Of a stretch of 64,000 bases of DNA, positions 1 to 12,360 are shown in pieces. How positions within the stretch are numbered: position 1 is the first letter of the stretch; every line of letters begins with the position of its first letter. The stretch comes from Nomia melanderi (taxonomy: Eukaryota > Arthropoda > Insecta > Hymenoptera > Halictidae): positions 2,418,001 through 2,482,000 of the forward strand of contig NW_027475141.1 of the NCBI RefSeq assembly GCF_051020985.1, given 5' to 3'. Position numbers and translations under genes: made by a program. A model generated the notes under the pieces. The model did not search any database, was not told the DNA's origin, and saw only the letters and a program-made list of their open reading frames with translations.

Positions 1-3000
1 TGGTTTTCTCGGCCCCTGGTGGTCCGAGGTCGTTCCCGCTGCACACACTCATGCGCCAGGGCCTACTGCAGATAATTCACTTCGGTTGATTGCGCTATCT
101 CTAGTAGCACTCGAGATATCACCAGATATATATTGGATTTTTCCCTGACCATGAGTGTCCGGCTCCATGAGACGGTGGTTTTCTCGGCCCCTGGTTGTCC
201 GAGGTCGTTCCCGCTGCACGGATTCAAGCCCCAGGGCCTCCTGCAGATAATTCACTTTGGTTTATTGCGCTATCTCTAATAGCAACCGAGATATCACCAG
301 ATATATATTGGATTTTTCTCTGACCCTGAGTGTCCGGCCCCATGAGACTGTGGTTTTCTCGGCCCCTGGTGGTCCGAGGTCGTTCCCGCTACACAGATGC
401 ATGCGCCAGGGCCTCCTGCAGATAATTCACTTTGGTTTATTGCGCTATATCTAATAGCACCCGAGATATCACTAGATATATATTGGATTTTCCCCTGACC
501 CTGACAGTCCGGCCCCATGAGACGGTGGTTTTCTCGGCCCCTGATGGTCCGAGGTCGTTCCCGCTGGACAGATTCATGCGCCAGGGCCTCCTACAGACAG
601 TGCACTTTGACTTATCGCGCTATCTGTAATAGCACCCGAGATATCACCAGATATATATTTGATTTTTCCCTGACCCTGAGTGTCCGGCCCCATGAGACTG
701 TGGTTTTCTCGGCCCCTGGTGGTCCGAGGTCGTTCCCGCCGCACAGATTCATGCGCCCGGGACTCCTACAGACAATGCACTTTGATTTATTGCGCTATCT
801 GTAATAGCACCCGAGATATCACCAGATATACATCGGATTTTTCCCTGACCCTGAGTGTCCGGCCCCATGAGACGGTGGGTTTCTCGGCCCCTGGTGGTCC
901 GAGGTCGTTCCCGCTGCCCAGATTCATGCGCCAGGGCCTCCTACAGACAACGCACTTTGATTTATTGCGCTATCTGTAATAGCACCCGAGATATCACCAG
1001 GTATATATTGGATTTTTCCCTGACCCTGAGTGTTCGGCCCCATGAGACGGTGGTTTTCTCGGCCCCTGGTGGTCCGAGGTCGTTCCCGCTGCACACACTC
1101 ATGCGCCAGGGCCTCCTGCAGATAATTCACTTTGGTTGATTGCGCTATCTCTAGTAGCACCCGAGATATCACCAGATATATTTTGGATTTTTCCCTGACC
1201 ATGAGTGTCCGGCTCCATGAGACGGTGGTTTTCTCGGCCCCTGGTTGTCCGAGGTCGTTCCCGCTGCACAGACTCATGCACCAGGGCCTCCTGCAGATAA
1301 TTCACTTTTGTTTATTGTGCTATCTCTAATAGCACCCGAGATATCACCAGATATATATTGGATTTTCCCCTGACCCTGAGTGTCCGGCCCCATGAGACGG
1401 TGGTTTTCTCGGCCCCTGGTGGATCGAGGTCGTTCCCGCTGCACAGATTCCTGCGCTAGGGCCCACTGCAGATAATTCACTTTGGTTTATTGCGCTATCT
1501 CTAATAGCACCCGAGATATCACCATATATATATTGGATTTTCCCCTGACCCTGAGTGTCCGGCCCCATGAGACTGTGGTTTTCTCGGCCCCTGGTGGTCC
1601 GAGGTCGTTCCGGCTACACAGATGCATGCGCCAGGGCATCCTGCAGATAATTCACTTTGGTTTATTGCGCTATATCTAATAGCACCCGAGATATCACTAG
1701 ATATATATTGGATTTTCCCCTGACCCTGAGTGTCCGGCCCCATGAGACGATGGTTTTCTCGGCCCCTGGTGGTCCGAGGTCGTTCCCGCTGCACAGATTC
1801 ATACGCAAGGGCCTCCTACGGACAATGCACTTTGATTTATTGCGCTATCTTTAATAGCACCCGAGATATCACCAGATATATATTGGATTTATCTATGACC
1901 CTGAGTGTCCGGCCCCATGAGACGGTGGTTTTCTCGGCTCCTGGTGGTCCGAGGTTATTCCCGCTGACCAGATTCATGCGCCAGGGCCTCCTACAGACAA
2001 TGCACTTTGATTTATCGCGCTATCTGTAATAGCACCCGAGATATCACCAGACATATATTGGATTTTTCCCTGATCCTGAGTGTCCGGCCCAATGAGACGG
2101 TGGTTGTCTCGGCCCCTGGTGGTCCGAGGTCGTTCCCGCTGCACAGATTCATGCGCCAGGGCATCCTGCAGATAATTCACTTTGTTTTATTGCGCTATCT
2201 CTAATAGCACCCGAGATATCACCAGATATATATTGGATTTTTCCCTGACCCTGAGTGTCCGGCCCCATGAAACTGTGGTTTTCTCGGCCCCTGGTGGTCC
2301 GAGGTCGTTCCCGCTGCACAGATTCATACGCAAGGGCCTCCTACGGACAATGCACTTTGATTTATTGCGCTATCTTTAATAGCACCCGAGATATCACCAG
2401 ATATATAATGGATTTTTACATGACTTTGGGTGACGGATACCGAAAATCTGTAGTTTTCTCGGCCCCTGGTGGTCTGATGTCGTTCCTTCTGCACAGATTC
2501 ATGCGCCAGGGCCTCCTGCAGATAATTCACTTTGATTTATTGCGCTATCTCTAATAGCACCCGAAATATCACCAGATATATAATGGATTTTTCAATGACC
2601 CTGACAGTCCGGCCCAATGAGACGGTGGTTTTCTCGGCCCCTGGTGTTCCGATGTCGTTCCTGCTGCACAGATTCATGCGCAAGGGCCTCCTACGGACAA
2701 TGCACTTTGATTTATTGCGCTATCTTTAATAGCACCAGAGACATCACCAGATATATATTAGATTTTCCCCTGACCCTGAGTGTCCGGCCCCATGAGACGG
2801 TGTTTTTCTCGGCCCCTGGTGGTCTGAGGTCGTTCCCGCTGGCCAGATTCATGCGCCAGGGCCTCCTACAGACAATGCACTTTGAATTATTGCGCTATCT
2901 GTAATAGCACCCGAGATATCACCAGATATATATTGGATTTTTCCCTGACGCTGACAGTCCGGCCCCATGAGACGGTGATTTTCGCGGCCCCTGGTGGTCT

Positions 3001-4025
3001 GAGGTCGTTCCCGCTGCACACAATCATGCACCAGGGCTTCCTGCAGACAATGCACTTATATTTATTGCGCTATCTCCAATAGCACCCGAGATATCTCCAG
3101 ATATATGCTGGATTTTTCCCTGACCCTGACAGTCCGGCCCCATGAGACGGTGTTTTTCTCGGCCCCTGGTGGTCCGAGGTCGTTCCCGCTGCACGGATGC
3201 ATGCGCCAGAGCCTCCTGCAGATAATTCACTTTGGTTTATTGCGCTATATCTAATAGCACGCGAGATATCACCAGATATATATTGGATTTTCCCCTGACC
3301 CTGAGTGTCCGGCCCCACGAGACTGTGGTTTTCTCGGCCCCTGGTATTCCGAGGTCGTTCCCGCTGAACAGATTCATGTTCCAGGGCCTCCTGCAGATAA
3401 TTCACTTTGGTTTATTGCGCTATCTCTAATAGCACCCGAGATATCACCAGATATATATTGGAATTTTCCCTGACCCTGAGTGTCCGGCCCCACGAGACGG
3501 TAGTTTTCTCGGCCGCTGGTGGTCCGAGGTCGATCCCGCTGCACAGATTCATGCGCCAGGGCCTCCTGCAGACAATGCACTTTGGTTTAATATGCTATAT
3601 CTAATCGCACCCGAGATATCACCACATATATATTGGATTTTTCCCTGACCCTGAGTGTCCGGCCCCATGAGACGGTGGTTTTCTCGGCCCCTGGTGGTCC
3701 GAGGTCGTTCCCGCTGCACAGATGCATGCGCCAGGGCCTCCTGCAGACAATGCACTTTGATTTATTGCGCTATCTGTAATAGCCACCGAGATATCACCAG
3801 ATATATATTGGATTTTTCCCTGACCCTGAGTGTCCGGCCCCATGAGACGGTGGTTTTCTCGGCCCCTGGTGGTCCGAGGTCGTTCCCGCTGCACAGATGC
3901 ATGCGCCAGGGCCGCCTGCAGATAATTCACTTTGATTTATCGCGCTATCTCTAATAGCACCCGAGATATCATCAGGTACATCCTGGATTTTTACATGACT
4001 TTGGGTGTCCGGCTCCATGTGTCGG
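1..4025 (+). repeat. HOR A unit 1 (23 monomers)
   Basis: Reference unit of domain A. It ends with an odd hybrid monomer at about 3,966-4,025 (ATCATCAGGTACATCC, then a type B start that returns to type A at GTCCGGCTCC). It then rejoins sequence identical to its own start at 4,026. Compared with a later copy it lacks five monomers at 3,607-3,621. Whether the unit truly begins at base 1 is unknown because the window cuts the array. Confidence 0.88.
2411..2462 (+). repeat. Type B cassette (first example)
   Basis: TTACATGACTTTGGG, TGACGGATACCGAAAATCTG and TAGTTTTCTCGG replace the usual type A middle part. The same cassette occurs at 7,841 and 10,291 in the HOR copies. Other direct-strand examples lie near 13,266, 13,966, 16,764, 18,511, 19,036, 27,787, 28,673, 29,013, 29,537, 36,361, 47,731, 51,051 and 54,553. 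Confidence 0.9.
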
Positions 4026-6348
4026 TGGTTTTCTCGGCCCCTGGTGGTCCGAGGTCGTTCCCGCTGCACACACTCATGCGCCAGGGCCTACTGCAGATAA
4101 TTCACTTTGGTTGATTGCGCTATCTCTAGTAGCACTCGAGATATCACCAGATATATATTGGATTTTTCCCTGACCATGAGTGTCCGGCTTCATGAGACGG
4201 TGGTTTTCTCGGCCCCTGGATGTCCGAGGTCGTTCCCGCTGCACGGATTCAAGCCCCAGGGCCTCCTGCAGATAATTCACTTTGGTTTATTGCGCTATCT
4301 CTAATAGCAACCGAGATATCACCAGATATATATTGGATTTTTCACTGACCATGAGTGTCCGGCCCCATGAGACTGTGGTTTTCTCGGCCCCTGGTGGTCC
4401 GAGGTCGTTCCCGCTACACAGATGCATGCGCCAGGGCCTCCTGCAGATAATTCACTTTGGTTTATTGCGCTATATCTAATAGCACCCGAGATATCACTAG
4501 ATATATATTGGATTTTCCCCTGACCCTGACAGTCCGGCCCCATGAGACGGTGGTTTTCTCGGCCCCTGATGGTCCGAGGTCGTTCCCGCTGGACAGATTC
4601 ATGCGCCAGGGCCTCCTACAGACAGTGCACTTTGACTTATCGCGCTATCTGTAATAGCACCCGAGATATCACCAGATATATATTTGATTTTTCCCTGACC
4701 CTGAGTGTCCGGCCCCATGAGACTGTGGTTTTCTCGGCCCCTGGTGGTCCGAGGTCGTTCCCGCCGCACAGATTCATGCGCCCGGGACTCCTACAGACAA
4801 TGCACTTTGATTTATTGCGCTATCTGTAATAGCACCCGAGATATCACCAGATATACATCGGATTTTTCCCTGACCCTGAGTGTCCGGCCCCATGAGACGG
4901 TGGGTTTCTCGGCCCCTGGTGGTCCGAGGTCGTTCCCGCTGCCCAGATTCATGCGCCAGGGCCTCCTACAGACAACGCACTTTGATTTATTGCGCTATCT
5001 GTAATAGCACCCGAGATATCACCAGGTATATATTGGATTTTTCCCTGACCCTGAGTGTTCGGCCCCATGAGACGGTGGTTTTCTCGGCCCCTGGTGGTCC
5101 GAGGTCGTTCCCGCTGCACACACTCATGCGCCAGGGCCTCCTGCAGATAATTCACTTTGGCTGATTGCGCTATCTCTAGTAGCACCCGAGATATCACCAG
5201 ATATATTTTGGATTTTTCCCTGACCATGAGTGTCCGGCTCCATGAGACGGTGGTTTTCTCGGCCCCTGGTTGTCCGAGGTCGTTCCCGCTGCACAGACTC
5301 ATGCACCAGGGCCTCCTGCAGATAATTCACTTTTGTTTATTGTGCTATCTCTAATAGCACCCGAGATATCACCAGATATATATTGGATTTTCCCCTGACC
5401 CTGAGTGTCCGGCCCCATGAGACGGTGGTTTTCTCGGCCCCTGGTGGATCGAGGTCGTTCCCGCTGCACAGATTCCTGCGCTAGGGCCCACTGCAGATAA
5501 TTCACTTTGGTTTATTGCGCTATCTCTAATAGCACCCGAGATATCACCATATATATATTGGATTTTCCCCTGACCCTGAGTGTCCGGCCCCATGAGACTG
5601 TGGTTTTCTCGGCCCCTGGTGGTCCGAGGTCGTTCCGGCTACACAGATGCATGCGCCAGGGCATCCTGCAGATAATTCACTTTGGTTTATTGCGCTATAT
5701 CTAATAGCACCCGAGATATCACTAGATATATATTGGATTTTCCCCTGACCCTGAGTGTCCGGCCCCATGAGACGATGGTTTTCTCGGCCCCTGGTGGTCC
5801 GAGGTCGTTCCCGCTGCACAGATTCATACGCAAGGGCCTCCTACGGACAATGCACTTTGATTTATTGCGCTATCTTTAATAGCACCCGAGATATCACCAG
5901 ATATATATTGGATTTATCTATGACCCTGAGTGTCCGGCCCCATGAGACGGTGGTTTTCTCGGCTCCTGGTGGTCCGAGGTTATTCCCGCTGACCAGATTC
6001 ATGCGCCAGGGCCTCCTACAGACAATGCACTTTGATTTATCGCGCTATCTGTAATAGCACCCGAGATATCACCAGACATATATTGGATTTTTCCCTGATC
6101 CTGAGTGTCCGGCCCAATGAGACGGTGGTTGTCTCGGCCCCTGGTGGTCCGAGGTCGTTCCCGCTGCACAGATTCATGCGCCAGGGCATCCTGCAGATAA
6201 TTCACTTTGTTTTATTGCGCTATCTCTAATAGCACCCGAGATATCACCAGATATATATTGGATTTTTCCCTGACCCTGAGTGTCCGGCCCCATGAAACTG
6301 TGGTTTTCTCGGCCCCTGGTGGTCCGAGGTCGTTCCCGCTGCACAGAT
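4026..6348 (+). repeat. HOR A unit 2, first part
   Basis: Collinear with 1-2,323 at offset 4,025. Distinguishing changes include GGCTTCATGAG near 4,197, CTGGATGTCC near 4,218 and TTCACTGACCATGAG near 4,341. It leaves the reference within 6,345-6,352, where the sequence jumps back eight monomers. Confidence 0.9.
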
Positions 6349-7748
6349 TCATGCGCCAGGGCCTCCTACAGACAACGCACTTTGATTTATTGCGCTATCT
6401 GTAATAGCACCCGAGATATCACCAGGTATATATTGGATTTTTCCCTGACCCTGAGTGTTCGGCCCCATGAGACGGTGGTTTTCTCGGCCCCTGGTGGTCC
6501 GAGGTCGTTCCCGCTGCACACACTCATGCGCCAGGGCCTCCTGCAGATAATTCACTTTGGCTGATTGCGCTATCTCTAGTAGCACCCGAGATATCACCAG
6601 ATATATTTTGGATTTTTCCCTGACCATGAGTGTCCGGCTCCATGAGACGGTGGTTTTCTCGGCCCCTGGTTGTCCGAGGTCGTTCCCGCTGCACAGACTC
6701 ATGCACCAGGGCCTCCTGCAGATAATTCACTTTTGTTTATTGTGCTATCTCTAATAGCACCCGAGATATCACCAGATATATATTGGATTTTCCCCTGACC
6801 CTGAGTGTCCGGCCCCATGAGACGGTGGTTTTCTCGGCCCCTGGTGGATCGAGGTCGTTCCCGCTGCACAGATTCCTGCGCTAGGGCCCACTGCAGATAA
6901 TTCACTTTGGTTTATTGCGCTATCTCTAATAGCACCCGAGATATCACCATATATATATTGGATTTTCCCCTGACCCTGAGTGTCCGGCCCCATGAGACTG
7001 TGGTTTTCTCGGCCCCTGGTGGTCCGAGGTCGTTCCGGCTACACAGATGCATGCGCCAGGGCATCCTGCAGATAATTCACTTTGGTTTATTGCGCTATAT
7101 CTAATAGCACCCGAGATATCACTAGATATATATTGGATTTTCCCCTGACCCTGAGTGTCCGGCCCCATGAGACGATGGTTTTCTCGGCCCCTGGTGGTCC
7201 GAGGTCGTTCCCGCTGCACAGATTCATACGCAAGGGCCTCCTACGGACAATGCACTTTGATTTATTGCGCTATCTTTAATAGCACCCGAGATATCACCAG
7301 ATATATATTGGATTTATCTATGACCCTGAGTGTCCGGCCCCATGAGACGGTGGTTTTCTCGGCTCCTGGTGGTCCGAGGTTATTCCCGCTGACCAGATTC
7401 ATGCGCCAGGGCCTCCTACAGACAATGCACTTTGATTTATCGCGCTATCTGTAATAGCACCCGAGATATCACCAGACATATATTGGATTTTTCCCTGATC
7501 CTGAGTGTCCGGCCCAATGAGACGGTGGTTGTCTCGGCCCCTGGTGGTCCGAGGTCGTTCCCGCTGCACAGATTCATGCGCCAGGGCATCCTGCAGATAA
7601 TTCACTTTGTTTTATTGCGCTATCTCTAATAGCACCCGAGATATCACCAGATATATATTGGATTTTTCCCTGACCCTGAGTGTCCGGCCCCATGAAACTG
7701 TGGTTTTCTCGGCCCCTGGTGGTCCGAGGTCGTTCCCGCTGCACAGAT
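4949..7748 (+). repeat. 8-monomer tandem duplication (2 x 1,400 bp)
   Basis: 4,949-6,348 is repeated at 6,349-7,748, offset 1,400 = 8 x 175. Both copies carry the private variant GGCTGATTGCG (5,159 and 6,559), where the homologous monomer in unit 1 has GGTTGATTGCG. The duplication therefore arose inside unit 2. The breakpoint is bracketed by GCACA (from one parental monomer) and ATGCGCC (from the other) at 6,345-6,352. Confidence 0.9.
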
Positions 7749-8164
7749 TCATACGCAAGGGCCTCCTACGGACAATGCACTTTGATTTATTGCGCTATCT
7801 TTAATAGCACCCGAGATATCACCAGATATATAATGGATTTTTACATGACTTTGGGTGACGGATACCGAAAATCTGTAGTTTTCTCGGCCCCTGGTGGTCT
7901 GATGTCGTTCCTTCTGCACAGATTCATGCGCCAGGGCCTCCTGCAGATAATTCACTTTGATTTATTGCGCTATCTCTAATAGCACCCGAAATATCACCAG
8001 ATATATAATGGATTTTTCAATGACCCTGACAGTCCGGCCCAATGAGACGGTGGTTTTCTCGGCCCCTGGTGTTCCGATGTCGTTCCTGCTGCACAGATTC
8101 ATGCGCAAGGGCCTCCTACGGACAATGCACTTTGATTTATTGCGCTATCTTTAATAGCACCAGA
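7749..8164 (+). repeat. HOR A segment resuming unit order
   Basis: Collinear with 2,324-2,739 at offset 5,425 (31 x 175). It includes a type B cassette (7,841) and the GTTCCGATGTCG monomer (about 8,072). It stops at a hybrid monomer in which CAGAG comes from the 2,735-type and ATATC from the 4,310-type. Confidence 0.88.
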
Positions 8165-11100
8165 GATATCACCAGATATATATTGGATTTTTCACTGACC
8201 ATGAGTGTCCGGCCCCATGAGACTGTGGTTTTCTCGGCCCCTGGTGGTCCGAGGTCGTTCCCGCTACACAGATGCATGCGCCAGGGCCTCCTGCAGATAA
8301 TTCACTTTGGTTTATTGCGCTATATCTAATAGCACCCGAGATATCACTAGATATATATTGGATTTTCCCCTGACCCTGACAGTCCGGCCCCATGAGACGG
8401 TGGTTTTCTCGGCCCCTGATGGTCCGAGGTCGTTCCCGCTGGACAGATTCATGCGCCAGGGCCTCCTACAGACAGTGCACTTTGACTTATCGCGCTATCT
8501 GTAATAGCACCCGAGATATCACCAGATATATATTTGATTTTTCCCTGACCCTGAGTGTCCGGCCCCATGAGACTGTGGTTTTCTCGGCCCCTGGTGGTCC
8601 GAGGTCGTTCCCGCCGCACAGATTCATGCGCCCGGGACTCCTACAGACAATGCACTTTGATTTATTGCGCTATCTGTAATAGCACCCGAGATATCACCAG
8701 ATATACATCGGATTTTTCCCTGACCCTGAGTGTCCGGCCCCATGAGACGGTGGGTTTCTCGGCCCCTGGTGGTCCGAGGTCGTTCCCGCTGCCCAGATTC
8801 ATGCGCCAGGGCCTCCTACAGACAACGCACTTTGATTTATTGCGCTATCTGTAATAGCACCCGAGATATCACCAGGTATATATTGGATTTTTCCCTGACC
8901 CTGAGTGTTCGGCCCCATGAGACGGTGGTTTTCTCGGCCCCTGGTGGTCCGAGGTCGTTCCCGCTGCACACACTCATGCGCCAGGGCCTCCTGCAGATAA
9001 TTCACTTTGGTTGATTGCGCTATCTCTAGTAGCACCCGAGATATCACCAGATATATTTTGGATTTTTCCCTGACCATGAGTGTCCGGCTCCATGAGACGG
9101 TGGTTTTCTCGGCCCCTGGTTGTCCGAGGTCGTTCCCGCTGCACAGACTCATGCACCAGGGCCTCCTGCAGATAATTCACTTTTGTTTATTGTGCTATCT
9201 CTAATAGCACCCGAGATATCACCAGATATATATTGGATTTTCCCCTGACCCTGAGTGTCCGGCCCCATGAGACGGTGGTTTTCTCGGCCCCTGGTGGATC
9301 GAGGTCGTTCCCGCTGCACAGATTCCTGCGCTAGGGCCCACTGCAGATAATTCACTTTGGTTTATTGCGCTATCTCTAATAGCACCCGAGATATCACCAT
9401 ATATATATTGGATTTTCCCCTGACCCTGAGTGTCCGGCCCCATGAGACTGTGGTTTTCTCGGCCCCTGGTGGTCCGAGGTCGTTCCGGCTACACAGATGC
9501 ATGCGCCAGGGCATCCTGCAGATAATTCACTTTGGTTTATTGCGCTATATCTAATAGGACCCGAGATATCACTAGATATATATTGGATTTTCCCCTGACC
9601 CTGAGTGTCCGGCCCCATGAGACGATGGTTTTCTCGGCCCCTGGTGGTCCGAGGTCGTTCCCGCTGCACAGATTCATACGCAAGGGCCTCCTACGGACAA
9701 TGCACTTTGATTTATTGCGCTATCTTTAATAGCACCCGAGATATCACCAGATATATATTGGATTTATCTATGACCCTGAGTGTCCGGCCCCATGAGACGG
9801 TGGTTTTCTCGGCTCCTGGTGGTCCGAGGTTATTCCCGCTGACCAGATTCATGCGCCAGGGCCTCCTACAGACAATGCACTTTGATTTATCGCGCTATCT
9901 GTAATAGCACCCGAGATATCACCAGACATATATTGGATTTTTCCCTGATCCTGAGTGTCCGGCCCAATGAGACGGTGGTTGTCTCGGCCCCTGGTGGTCC
10001 GAGGTCGTTCCCGCTGCACAGATTCATGCGCCAGGGCATCCTGCAGATAATTCACTTTGTTTTATTGCGCTATCTCTAATAGCACCCGAGATATCACCAG
10101 ATATATATTGGATTTTTCCCTGACCCTGAGTGTCCGGCCCCATGAAACTGTGGTTTTCTCGGCCCCTGGTGGTCCGAGGTCGTTCCCGCTGCACAGATTC
10201 ATACGCAAGGGCCTCCTACGGACAATGCACTTTGATTTATTGCGCTATCTTTAATAGCACCCGAGATATCACCAGATATATAATGGATTTTTACATGACT
10301 TTGGGTGACGGATTCCGAAAATCTGTAGTTTTCTCGGCCCCTGGTGGTCTGATGTCGTTCCTTCTGCACAGATTCATGCGCCAGGGCCTCCTGCAGATAA
10401 TTCACTTTGATTTATTGCGCTATCTCTAATAGCACCCGAAATATCACCAGATATATAATGGATTTTTCAATGACCCTGACAGTCCGGCCCAATGAGACGG
10501 TGGTTTTCTCGGCCCCTGGTGTTCCGATGTCGTTCCTGCTGCACAGATTCATGCGCAAGGGCCTCCTACGGACAATGCACTTTGATTTATTGCGCTATCT
10601 TTAATAGCACCAGAGACATCACCAGATATATATTAGATTTTCCCCTGACCCTGAGTGTCCGGCCCCATGAGACGGTGTTTTTCTCGGCCCCTGGTGGTCT
10701 GAGGTCGTTCCCGCTGGCCAGATTCATGCGCCAGGGCCTCCTACAGACAATGCACTTTGAATTATTGCGCTATCTGTAATAGCACCCGAGATATCACCAG
10801 ATATATATTGGATTTTTCCCTGACGCTGACAGTCCGGCCCCATGAGACGGTGATTTTCGCGGCCCCTGGTGGTCTGAGGTCGTTCCCGCTGCACACAATC
10901 ATGCACCAGGGCTTCCTGCAGACAATGCACTTATATTTATTGCGCTATCTCCAATAGCACCCGAGATATCTCCAGATATATGCTGGATTTTTCCCTGACC
11001 CTGACAGTCCGGCCCCATGAGACGGTGTTTTTCTCGGCCCCTGGTGGTCCGAGGTCGTTCCCGCTGCACGGATGCATGCGCCAGAGCCTCCTGCAGATAA

Positions 11101-11495
11101 TTCACTTTGGTTTATTGCGCTATATCTAATAGCACGCGAGATATCACCAGATATATATTGGATTTTCCCCTGACCCTGAGTGTCCGGCCCCACGAGACTG
11201 TGGTTTTCTCGGCCCCTGGTATTCCGAGGTCGTTCCCGCTGAACAGATTCATGTTCCAGGGCCTCCTGCAGATAATTCACTTTGGTTTATTGCGCTATCT
11301 CTAATAGCACCCGAGATATCACCAGATATATATTGGAATTTTCCCTGACCCTGAGTGTCCGGCCCCACGAGACGGTAGTTTTCTCGGCCGCTGGTGGTCC
11401 GAGGTCGATCCCGCTGCACAGATTCATGCGCCAGGGCCTCCTGCAGACAATGCACTTTGGTTTAATATGCTATATCTAATCGCACCCGAGATATC
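8165..11495 (+). repeat. HOR A unit 3 (partial, 3.3 kb)
   Basis: Collinear with 290-3,620 at offset 7,875 (45 x 175). At its start it shares TTCACTGACCATGAG with unit 2, but near 9,009 it shares GGTTGATTGCG with unit 1. It is therefore a mosaic of unit lineages rather than a simple copy of one. Small private changes include AATAGGACCCG at about 9,553. Confidence 0.9.
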
Positions 11496-12360
11496 ATCAG
11501 ATATATATTGGATTTTTCCCCGACCCTGAGTGTCCGACTCCATGAGACGGTGGTTTTCTCGGCCCCTGGTGGTCCGAGGTCGTTCCCGCTGCACAGATTC
11601 ATGCGCCAGGGCCGCCTGCAGATAATTCACTTTGGATTAGTGCGCTATCTGTAAGGGCACCCGAGATATCACCAGATATATATTGGATTTTTCCTTGACC
11701 CTGACAGTCCGGCCCCATGAGACGGTGATTTTCTCGGCCCCTGGTGGTCCGAGGTCGTTCCCACTGCACAGTTTCATGCGCTAGGGCCTCCTGCAGACAA
11801 TGCACTTTGATTTATTGCGCTATCTGTAATAGCAGCCGAGATATCTCCAGATTTATATTGGATTTTTCCCTGACCCTGTGTGTCCGACCCCACGAGACGG
11901 TGGTTTTCTCGGCCCCTGGTGGTGCGAGGCCGTTCCCGCTGCACAGATTCATGCGACGGGGCGTCCTGCAGACAATCCACTTTGATTTATTTCGCTATGT
12001 CTAATAGCAACCGAGATATCACCAGATATATATTGGATTTTTCCCTGACCCTGACAGTCCGGCCCCACGAGACGGTGATTTTCTCGACCCCTGGAGGTCC
12101 GAGGTCGATCCCGCTGCACAGATTCATGCGCCAGGGCCTCCTACAGACAATTCACTTTGATTTATTGCGTTATCTCTAATAGCACCCGAGATATAACCAG
12201 ATATATATTGGATTTTTCCTTGACCCTGACAGTCCGGCCCAATGTTTCGATGGTTTTCTCGGTCCCTCGTGGTCCGAGGTCGATCCCGCTCCACAGATTC
12301 ATACGCCGGGGCCTCCTATAGATAATTCACTTTTGTTTGTTGCGCTATCTCTAATAGCAC
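11496..12360 (+). repeat. Five-monomer block missing from unit 1
   Basis: Unit 3 follows unit 1 up to 11,495 (unit 1 position 3,620). After a further 875 bp (5 x 175), matching resumes at 12,361 (unit 1 position 3,611). The block holds more diverged monomers, including one with the GACAGTCC variant and one starting CCCAATGTTTCG (12,238). The matching join in unit 1 lies within 3,607-3,621. Deletion from unit 1 is the simplest reading. Confidence 0.88.

Noticed and set aside
130..145. Poly-T run (GGATTTTTC) as a Pol III terminator
   Set aside because: It is present in most monomers with no A/B-box promoter or RNA gene upstream.
290..320. TATA-box or CCAAT-like promoter in each monomer
   Set aside because: TATATAT and reverse-strand CCAAT occur as part of the repeat in hundreds of copies. 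Nothing next to them indicates a transcript start, so I make no promoter call.
924..1277. 117-codon minus-strand reading frame, repeated in HOR copies
   Set aside because: Same satellite translated; it recurs wherever the monomer order recurs, and the opposite strand is equally open.
2411..2462. Type B segment as a transposon insertion
   Set aside because: It replaces rather than adds to the monomer, has no target duplication or terminal repeats, and keeps monomer length close to 175 bp.
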